DNA of 10,489 bases from Oscillospiraceae bacterium (GTDB lineage Bacteria > Bacillota > Clostridia > Oscillospirales > Ruminococcaceae). Under the pieces are notes generated by a model that did no database searches, was not told where the DNA came from, and worked only from the letters and a program-made list of their open reading frames with translations. Location of the stretch: positions 18,588-29,076 of the forward strand of contig JAHZBJ010000009.1 in assembly GCA_019423445.1 (NCBI GenBank), given 5' to 3'. Each line of letters begins with the position of its first letter. The first letter of the stretch is position 1. This document shows positions 5,599 to 10,489 of this stretch, piece after piece. The translations under genes and the position numbers were made by a program.

Positions 5599-7131
5599 TC
5601 AAGCGGAAGCGGCCAAAGAAGGGGCCGGAGCGGTTTCGGTGCCATAATCCACAACAGAGTCGGCGGAGCTTTCCTCCACAGGGGCGGACTCCACGGAAGC
5701 GGCGCTTTCAGCGGCTTCCGGCGGCGGGGGCTCCTGGCCCTCCTCCGAAACTGCAACATCCTCCCCGGTGACGTAGCTGTAATACCCCTCGGCAGCGGCC
5801 TCCCCACTTGCGTAAAGGAGATCATAGTAGAGCTGGGCATCCTCCCCGCTGTAATCCTCCAGGAGGATGGCAAAGTGATCGGCCATGAGATATCCGTAAT
5901 CCGCGGCAATCTCCTCATAGCCCCCCGGGAGCCAGCCGTTTTCCAGGGTGGGCTGGCTGTAGATGGGGGTCACCAACTCCATGAGGTGCTGGCTGTCCAT
6001 CTCCAGCTGGAGCCGGTTATCCAAATTCAGTTCATACCGGATTCCTTCATCGTTCTCAGGGGCCTGGAAGGAGAGGTAGAGACCGCCGTCGCCGGTCAGC
6101 CCCTGGGCCGCCAGAGCGTCGATGAGATCCCGGCAGACCTCAGTAAACTCCGCTTCGTCGGCGCAGCTGTAAAGAAGGTTCACATGGAGGTGGAGATAGT
6201 CCAGCTCGTAGATCCAGTTTCCCTTCTCATCCCGCTGGGCATAAGGCCCATCGGTCCCCACGCCGCCGTTGACATAGTAATCCTTTACCCGCTGGTCCCC
6301 CTGGAAGGCTTGGTAGACCTTGTCGTCCACATCCTGTATCAGGGTGTTTTCTGCGGCGAAGCGGTCCGGGCTGACATAATACATGACATAAGGGACAGCC
6401 GCCACTCCAAAGCTCCCTGCCACCAGGAAAATACAAATGATGCCGCTGACGAAATCGTACTTGTAGGTGCGGTCTTTGCTGAAGAAGTAGCGGATCAGCA
6501 CCTCCAGTCCCAGGCTGATGAGGATCACCGGGGCCAGGTAGGCCACCATCTGGAGATTGAAATTGGGGTTAACCATATAAGCCAGGATGGCGGCGCCAAT
6601 GGCGATAAGGGCCACACCCAAGGTCATGGTACCCACCCGGCGCACCGTCTTTTGCCGGGCCTTTTCCTCTTTCCGGAGCTTGCGTTCCTCCTCCCGGCGC
6701 TCTTTCTCTTCCTGGCGGCGCTGCTCCTCCTGGGCCTTGCGGTTCTCCCGCTCCAACCGGGCCTCCAGGAGTCTCGCTTCCTTCTCCGCCTTCTCTTCCT
6801 GGCGGCGGGCCTGTTCCTGGGCCTGTTCCCGGGTTCGTTCCTCCCGGAGACGGGCTTTCTCCTTCTTCCGGCTGTCCCCGCCGGGAACCTTCTCCCAGGG
6901 CAGGGGCGCAAACACCGTCTTGGGCGCTTCCTCCGGAGCCTTACTCCCCGAAACTGCCTCCCCGGGAACCTGTTCCGGTGCGGCTTCCCCGACCTTTTCC
7001 TCCTGGCTTTCTGCCGGAACTCTTTCCTCAGGGGCTCTCTCTTCCTCCCCACAAACCTCTTTTGGGGTATCCATCTCCTCCCCGCTCCCCTGGGAAGGGG
7101 TCAGGGTATCTTTTTCTTGCAGCTCGTTCAT
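5599..7131 (-). CDS. Membrane protein with cytoplasmic charged coiled coil and extracytoplasmic C-terminal domain, unknown function
   Basis: I do not recognise a named family for this 510-residue protein. Residues 1-85 are acidic and Pro-rich, probably disordered. Residues about 86-165 are almost wholly Glu, Arg, Lys, Gln and Ala and should form a long coiled coil. Three membrane helices follow (about 167-187, 193-217, 226-253). The basic loop RYFFSKDRTYK (214-224) between helices two and three suggests the N-terminus is inside and residues 254-460 outside. That outer part is Tyr/Asp-rich (VYQAF, KDYYVNGG, LHLHVNLLYS) and looks folded; the last 50 residues are a Pro/Glu/Ala/Ser tail. The ATG follows AAAAGGAG located in the end of the upstream gene, with a 6-nt gap, so translation is probably coupled. 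As the last gene of an ECF sigma operon it may be a sensor or an effector of an envelope response. The function is inference. Confidence 0.85.
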   Translation of the reverse strand: MNELQEKDTLTPSQGSGEEMDTPKEVCGEEERAPEERVPAESQEEKVGEAAPEQVPGEAVSGSKAPEEAPKTVFAPLPWEKVPGGDSRKKEKARLREERTREQAQEQARRQEEKAEKEARLLEARLERENRKAQEEQRRQEEKERREEERKLRKEEKARQKTVRRVGTMTLGVALIAIGAAILAYMVNPNFNLQMVAYLAPVILISLGLEVLIRYFFSKDRTYKYDFVSGIICIFLVAGSFGVAAVPYVMYYVSPDRFAAENTLIQDVDDKVYQAFQGDQRVKDYYVNGGVGTDGPYAQRDEKGNWIYELDYLHLHVNLLYSCADEAEFTEVCRDLIDALAAQGLTGDGGLYLSFQAPENDEGIRYELNLDNRLQLEMDSQHLMELVTPIYSQPTLENGWLPGGYEEIAADYGYLMADHFAILLEDYSGEDAQLYYDLLYASGEAAAEGYYSYVTGEDVAVSEEGQEPPPPEAAESAASVESAPVEESSADSVVDYGTETAPAPSLAASA

Positions 7132-7137
7132 GGCGTC

Positions 7138-7710
7138 TTATTCTCCTTTTCCGCTCTCCCTATGGGCGTCCTGATGGTACTGAGGGTAATCCTCCACCGT
7201 ATCGGCGGGCATCCGCTTGCCCCGGATCAGCCACACGCCCAAAGCGATGACTCCAAAGGCCAGCACCAGGCTGGGGACAGTATCCAGGAGGGTCTTGACC
7301 CAGCCGGGTACCGCGTCGTTCCACCAAAGCCACCGGATGATCCGGTCATAGAGAAGGGCCGTGCCCAGAAAGATGCAGCCCCACCCCAGAAGAATATGGT
7401 GCTTCTTCATCGACCCCAGGACGCTCTGCTTCTCCCCCAAAAAGTCCTGGAAGAAAAACTCGTCCTGCTCCTGAAGCTCCACCAGGGCGTTGTAGTCCAG
7501 GTTCCGCAGAGTGAGGGTGTCAAAGAAGGAATAGAACCACAGCACCGGCAGGATGAACAGCAGAAGGTCCACCTGGAAGGCCATGATCAGGGCGATCACC
7601 CCCCAGAAGGCCACCATGATGGCCACGCCCCGCTTCATCAGCCCCAGGTACATCTCACCGGCGCCGGGCCAGAATGCGCACAGGAGACTGAAAAACCTAC
7701 TCTTTCTCAT
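7138..7710 (-). CDS. Four-helix membrane protein with TM2-like N-terminus, unknown function
   Basis: A 190-residue integral membrane protein. The N-terminal segment FWPGAGEMYLGLMKRG (13-28) followed by a helix resembles the start of TM2-domain proteins (PGxGxxYLGxxxxG), but the similarity is short and I would not name the family. Helices are predicted at about 29-44, 46-64, 105-121 and 145-163. Between the second and third lies an acidic, Phe-rich stretch (ELQEQDEFFFQDFLGE, 78-93). The C-terminus is hydrophilic with many Asp, Glu and His. The start codon lies inside the anti-sigma gene (14-nt overlap) and has GAGAGGAG 9 nt upstream. The overlap ties its production to the anti-sigma factor, so it may take part in the same signalling complex or membrane response. 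Confidence 0.85.
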   Translation of the reverse strand: MRKSRFFSLLCAFWPGAGEMYLGLMKRGVAIMVAFWGVIALIMAFQVDLLLFILPVLWFYSFFDTLTLRNLDYNALVELQEQDEFFFQDFLGEKQSVLGSMKKHHILLGWGCIFLGTALLYDRIIRWLWWNDAVPGWVKTLLDTVPSLVLAFGVIALGVWLIRGKRMPADTVEDYPQYHQDAHRESGKGE

Positions 7711-8191
7711 TTTCGAAGGCTCCTCTCAAGTCAATGGTGGGGAATTGGTTCATAAATTGGTTCAGACCGCCGGTGAATCCGGAGGCCATATCGTCCAGGT
7801 AGCGGCTCACAGACATCCTGGGCTCTCCGGGCTCCTGCCGCTTGTGGTCGGGGACTTCCGTCATGTTGCCAAACACGCCGGCCCCCCATAGAATCAAGGT
7901 CAGGCAGGCCGCCACGCCCATATGGAAGTAGCGGTTCACCAGTACCCGGGCGGCCTTCCTCCGCAGCTGCTGCAGCACTCCCTGTTTCATCAGCTCCGGC
8001 GCCTCCAGGAGGCTGTCGTCGGTAAGCAGGGCGGTGTAACGCTCCACGCAAGCGTCGCAGAAGGACAGATGCTCCGAGACCTCCAGACGCTGCAACTCCT
8101 CCAGGGAGCCGTCTATGAGGCTGGCCAGGGCGTAATTGGTAAGACAGCCGGTGCTGTCATCAAACAAAAGCTGCTCCTCTCCTTTGCTCAT
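7697..8191 (-). CDS. zf-HC2-type transmembrane anti-sigma factor
   Basis: A 164-residue single-pass membrane protein expected to hold the sigma factor encoded just before it inactive at the membrane. The cytoplasmic N-terminus carries the zinc-binding anti-sigma signature HLSFCDAC (H41, C45, C48) within the helical segment LIDGSLEELQRLEVSEHL; C16 is a possible additional ligand. One membrane helix lies at about 88-107 (YFHMGVAACLTLILWGAGVF). About 57 residues follow outside, with no clear fold, possibly where a signal or protease acts. The ATG directly follows the TAG of the sigma gene (TAGATG), with AAGGAGG 8 nt upstream, so the pair is translationally coupled, as expected for a stoichiometric sigma/anti-sigma couple. 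Confidence 0.9.
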   Translation of the reverse strand: MSKGEEQLLFDDSTGCLTNYALASLIDGSLEELQRLEVSEHLSFCDACVERYTALLTDDSLLEAPELMKQGVLQQLRRKAARVLVNRYFHMGVAACLTLILWGAGVFGNMTEVPDHKRQEPGEPRMSVSRYLDDMASGFTGGLNQFMNQFPTIDLRGAFENEKE

Positions 8192-8737
8192 CTATGCTCC
8201 CTCCTTAATCATTTTTTGTAGAGTCAGTTTTGCGCGGTACAGTTGGGTTTGGATGGTTTTTCGGGGGCGTCCCAAGGTCAATGCGATTTCATCCACGTCC
8301 TTTTCTTCCAGAAAGTACAGGACGGAAACTTTCAGGTAGGGTTCGTGAAGAGACCGTATCATCTCCCGGATGGCCTCAGCTCCCTGGGATACCATCAGCT
8401 GCTCGTCGGGAGAACCCTCCGGATCCGGGATGCTCCGGAACTCGGCTTCCTGGCCCTCCTCGTCCTCCCGGGCCAGCTGCACCCGGCGGGCGTAAGCACT
8501 TTTCAGGTAATCCTTGGCTTTGTTGGAGGCGATGCGGCAGAGCCATGGCTTCATGTCCTCCTCCCTGCATCGGTCGATGTGGGTGTAGGCCGAAAGGAAG
8601 GTCTCCTGAGCCAGGTTCTGGGCTTCGTAATGGTCACGGACCATTTGGTAGCAGATGGTGTAAACCAGCTTCTGGTATTGCTCCACCACCCTGCCGAATT
8701 GTTCATTGGTCATCCCGCTGTCCATCACCACCCACAT
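8192..8737 (-). CDS. ECF-type RNA polymerase sigma factor
   Basis: A 181-residue alternative sigma factor with only regions 2 and 4. Region 2 covers about residues 15-83, including the -10 binding helix DHYEAQNLAQETFLSAY (35-51) and KPWLCRIASNKAKDYLK (63-79). A charged linker follows (90-115). Region 4 (about 118-177) has the helix-turn-helix VDEIALTLGRPRKTIQTQLYRAK, 148-170, which would read the -35 element. The ATG at 8737 has AAGGA about 10 nt upstream; ATG codons at 8725 and 8713 are possible alternatives that would keep region 2 intact. It heads a four-gene operon with its anti-sigma factor. An ECF-type promoter just upstream suggests autoregulation. The group within the ECF classification could not be determined by reading. 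Confidence 0.92.
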   Translation of the reverse strand: MWVVMDSGMTNEQFGRVVEQYQKLVYTICYQMVRDHYEAQNLAQETFLSAYTHIDRCREEDMKPWLCRIASNKAKDYLKSAYARRVQLAREDEEGQEAEFRSIPDPEGSPDEQLMVSQGAEAIREMIRSLHEPYLKVSVLYFLEEKDVDEIALTLGRPRKTIQTQLYRAKLTLQKMIKEGA

Positions 8738-8760
8738 CGCGTTCTCGTCCTTCGTTTATG

Positions 8761-8789
8761 TAGACGATGCTGTCCCGCCTCTGACTTCA
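8761..8789 (-). promoter_or_regulatory. Candidate ECF-type autoregulated promoter of the sigma operon
   Basis: On the minus strand TGAAGT (8784-8789) and CGTCTA (8761-8766) are 17 nt apart, with an AT-rich stretch just upstream that could serve as an UP element. CGTCTA matches the -10 of Bacillus SigM/SigX/SigW-type promoters (TGAAAC-N16-CGTCTA/CGTATA); the -35 matches only TGAA and lacks the AAC core. No convincing sigma-A promoter with proper spacing was seen in the 175-nt gap. The start would be about 15-20 nt before the ribosome binding site. Confidence 0.45.
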
Positions 8790-8845
8790 AAAAAGATAAA
8801 ATTATGTCTCCAAACTCTCCATCCAGCGAAAGGCCCCACAGGAAG

Positions 8846-8880
8846 GCCGCCCGGCCGTGAAAATTCCACAGCCGGGCGGC
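8846..8880 (-). terminator. Hairpin at the end of the SGNH hydrolase/DUF4358 operon
   Basis: A perfect 10-bp GC stem (GCCGCCCGGC at 8846-8855 with GCCGGGCGGC at 8871-8880), extended by an inner GTG/CAC pairing, lies 33 nt after the last stop codon. The T-tract on the minus strand is poor (CTTCCTG), so it may be a weak terminator or a 3'-end stabiliser. It also separates this operon from the sigma operon. Confidence 0.55.
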
Positions 8881-8912
8881 TCCCTAAATCCTTCCGGGCT
8901 TTTCCCCAGCCC

Positions 8913-9269
8913 TTACAGGTTTGGGAGTACCGCCCGGATGATCATAAACGAAAAGATCAGGCTGAACCCCCCGCACAAAAACATATAAGTACGCCGGGGG
9001 CCCTTCTTTTTGATATTTCTGGAAATTCCTCCCACCAGTCCCATGGTCACCGCCAGGGCAGCCATCACCAGCAGGACCCGCCAATGGTTGGCGCTCATAG
9101 CTTCGCTGAGCTTATCCAGCTGAGGCGCAAGGCCGCTGGCCAGCAGGTTGGTCAGGGGCACCACCACCAGGGGCAGAAGGATCAGGGCGACCCCCTGCTT
9201 GCCGGAACGCAGCGTCAGATAGCTCATCAGCAGCACCAGCACCACCAACACAAAACTCTCGGTAAGCAT
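8913..9269 (-). CDS. Small hydrophobic membrane protein, unknown function
   Basis: A 118-residue, mostly hydrophobic protein that I do not recognise. Predicted helices lie at about 4-20, 27-45, 65-82 and 95-113. They are separated by short loops, two of which are basic (LRSGKQG and SRNIKKKGPRR) and probably face the cytoplasm. The ATG has a purine-rich GGAGGGAGAGG ribosome binding site. It is the last gene of the minus-strand operon, 53 nt after the DUF4358 lipoprotein gene. A 7-bp hairpin (GGAGCGG/CCGCTCC, 9291-9309) stands in that gap without a T-tract. Co-transcription suggests a role with the surface-associated proteins encoded before it. Confidence 0.8.
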   Translation of the reverse strand: MLTESFVLVVLVLLMSYLTLRSGKQGVALILLPLVVVPLTNLLASGLAPQLDKLSEAMSANHWRVLLVMAALAVTMGLVGGISRNIKKKGPRRTYMFLCGGFSLIFSFMIIRAVLPNL

Positions 9270-9322
9270 ACCGTCCTCTCCCTCCTCCTGGGAGCGGTTC
9301 TCCCGCTCCGGAAGTCTCCTCT

Positions 9323-9811
9323 TTACTGGAAGGCCTTCTCAAACACCTCTTTTGCAGCCGCCACCCCATCTGCGGTGCCGGTTACCATGGCCACGATGTT
9401 TCCGTTAGAAAGAACGGTGGCGTTCTCATCCACGGCGGTATATTCCTCCTGGAGATAGCCGTCGAAACTATCCTTCAGGTCCTGAATCCGCTTTTCGCAC
9501 ATCTTTTTCGCGGTATCAGCCTGGGCGGCGTCGGAAAGCTGGAAAACCGCTACCTCCTCGCCGATATACATGCTGCTGACATAGATCTTATAGGAGGACA
9601 CTTCTTCCCCCATGGTGTAGTAGTTGGCGGCTACGTCGCCGCTGACTTCCAGCATCTCCCCTTGGGGGGCCAGAGCCTCCAGCATATCGTCGGCCAAAGC
9701 AGCGGGGTCCACATCCTTGACGGAAGCGGAGGACCCGGAACCGGAGCCGCCGCAGGCAGCCAGGGAAAGGGAAAGGACCAGTGCCAGCACAAAGGTTGCA
9801 ATTCGTTTCAT
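9323..9811 (-). CDS. DUF4358-family lipoprotein
   Basis: A 162-residue secreted lipoprotein. The signal peptide MKRIATFVLALVLSLSLAAC ends in the lipobox LAAC (C20), followed by a Gly/Ser linker. The mature part resembles the DUF4358 family as I remember it: VDPAALADDML at the start, SYKIYVSS, then GEEVAVFQLSDAAQ, a conserved RIQDLKDSFDGYLQEEY segment, and NGNIVAMVTG near the end. The start at 9811 is chosen for the signal peptide; AGAGG lies about 12 nt upstream, somewhat far. An upstream ATG at 9856 overlaps the hydrolase stop codon (ATGA) but would add a 15-residue polar extension before the signal peptide. The function of DUF4358 is unknown. It often accompanies surface O-acyltransferase and SGNH hydrolase genes in Clostridia, from memory. 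Confidence 0.82.
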   Translation of the reverse strand: MKRIATFVLALVLSLSLAACGGSGSGSSASVKDVDPAALADDMLEALAPQGEMLEVSGDVAANYYTMGEEVSSYKIYVSSMYIGEEVAVFQLSDAAQADTAKKMCEKRIQDLKDSFDGYLQEEYTAVDENATVLSNGNIVAMVTGTADGVAAAKEVFEKAFQ

Positions 9812-9852
9812 CTGTTTTGAGAACCTCTCTTTTCTTTGAAATATGACAGGGG

Positions 9853-10489
9853 TCATTGTGCCCCATGGGTGCGCAGGTAATCAAACCACTTGCGGTACCA
9901 GGAGGAACCGAAGTGGATGCCGTCCTTGGGACTGGCGTCGGTGGGAAGGCAGCCGTTCTCGTCCTTGAAAACCTCCGCCACATTGAGGTAGTAGCAACCC
10001 TTCTCCGCCGCCAGCTCTTTCAGAATCTCGTTGTAGCGGTCGATCTTGGCATTATCCGCCACAGCGTCGGACCGCTGCTCGTAGTCCGCCGTCACCGGCA
10101 GGATGGACTGGATATAAAGTATGGCGTCGGGATGCTGGGTCATCAGGGTATCCACCACACGGCCATAGTCGGCCCGGAAGGTTTCTTCATCGGAAAGGAG
10201 GCTGTTGACACCCATCATCAGATAGATCTTTCCGGGATTGTAATACTGAGTGGCCTCCAAAATCGGGACCTTGCTGCCGTCCTCCAGTTCGATGGAGTCC
10301 TTGGTATAAAGGCTGTTGAGGTTGACGCCGGTATCAGCCAGCACCGTCGCATTGCTCATCACATCATAAAGCTTGATGCCTTCGGTAATGGAATCCCCCA
10401 CAAAAAGGGCATCGTCAAAGTACTCCGAGGCCAACCACTCCCCTTCCTGGACCTGGGGATCTCCATCCGACACGGCGGATTCCTCCTGA
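9853..10489 (-). CDS. SGNH/GDSL hydrolase family protein (5' end probably outside window)
   Basis: An esterase or acyltransferase-like SGNH domain. Numbered from a GTG at 10473, block I is FVGDSITEG with catalytic S28, block II glycine is probably G49 (DTGVN), block III is MGVNS (G88, N90; the usual GxND ends in Ser here), and block V is DGIHF with D184 and H187. The domain is complete to its C-terminus. The frame stays open to the window edge upstream of the GTG. AGGAGG stands 8 nt before the GTG, so that could be a genuine start, but the first 15 residues look like a linker and such proteins usually carry an N-terminal membrane anchor, so I think the gene begins outside. It is followed 41 nt later by the DUF4358 lipoprotein gene. 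Likely role: removing or transferring acyl groups on surface glycans. Confidence 0.85.
   Translation of the reverse strand, partial: QEESAVSDGDPQVQEGEWLASEYFDDALFVGDSITEGIKLYDVMSNATVLADTGVNLNSLYTKDSIELEDGSKVPILEATQYYNPGKIYLMMGVNSLLSDEETFRADYGRVVDTLMTQHPDAILYIQSILPVTADYEQRSDAVADNAKIDRYNEILKELAAEKGCYYLNVAEVFKDENGCLPTDASPKDGIHFGSSWYRKWFDYLRTHGAQ

Noticed and set aside
5875..7755. Plus-strand open frame of 626 codons
   Set aside because: Longest frame in the window, but antisense to two overlapping operon genes; its Leu/Phe/Pro-rich repeats mirror the Glu/Arg/Lys coiled-coil codons.
9812..9856. Earlier ATG overlapping the hydrolase stop for the DUF4358 gene
   Set aside because: An ATGA overlap is attractive for coupling, but it places 15 polar residues before a normal lipoprotein signal peptide and has no Shine-Dalgarno sequence.
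1..10489. tRNA, rRNA, CRISPR array, insertion sequence or phage genes
   Set aside because: No cloverleaf or spaced direct repeats, no transposase or integrase motifs, and no terminal inverted repeats with target duplications were seen.

Overview
The window looks like chromosome from a moderately GC-rich Gram-positive anaerobe of the Clostridia, probably a gut Oscillospiraceae-type bacterium. This is inferred from strong GGAGG ribosome binding sites, lipoprotein signal peptides ending in ..AC-G-S, AT-rich intergenic DNA between GC-rich genes, a zf-HC2 anti-sigma factor, a DUF4358 lipoprotein and an XRE-cupin regulator. No rRNA, tRNA, CRISPR array, transposase or integrase was found.

Left part (1-4761) is a carbohydrate-uptake locus. 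On the minus strand, reading leftward, lie a family 1 solute-binding lipoprotein, a TIM-barrel sugar-phosphate isomerase/epimerase and the start of a MalF/UgpA-type permease that runs off the left edge. A 332-bp AT-rich region with two near-consensus divergent promoters separates this operon from two tandem DeoR-family regulators on the plus strand. The first DeoR protein keeps the usual effector-site residues; the second has lost several of them. Together they look like the dedicated regulators of the transporter. A strong intercistronic hairpin behind the binding-protein gene probably gives that gene higher expression than the downstream genes. The leader of the transporter mRNA can close into a long-range stem.

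Middle part (4722-5484) is a single minus-strand XRE-cupin regulator with its own extended -10 promoter. It shares a bidirectional terminator with the DeoR pair.

Right-centre (5529-8790, minus strand) is a compact four-gene operon: an ECF sigma factor, a zinc-finger anti-sigma factor, a four-helix TM2-like membrane protein, and a 510-residue membrane protein with a long charged coiled coil inside and a putative extracytoplasmic domain outside. The genes abut or overlap, an ECF-type promoter candidate precedes them and a U-tract terminator ends them. This is the best candidate for an undescribed system, probably envelope sensing or stress response. The two membrane proteins have no function I can assign.

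Right end (8846-10489, minus strand) is another operon: an SGNH/GDSL hydrolase (incomplete at the right edge), a DUF4358 lipoprotein and a small multi-helix membrane protein. It may be the tail of a cell-surface polysaccharide O-acylation cluster, but that depends on genes outside the window.
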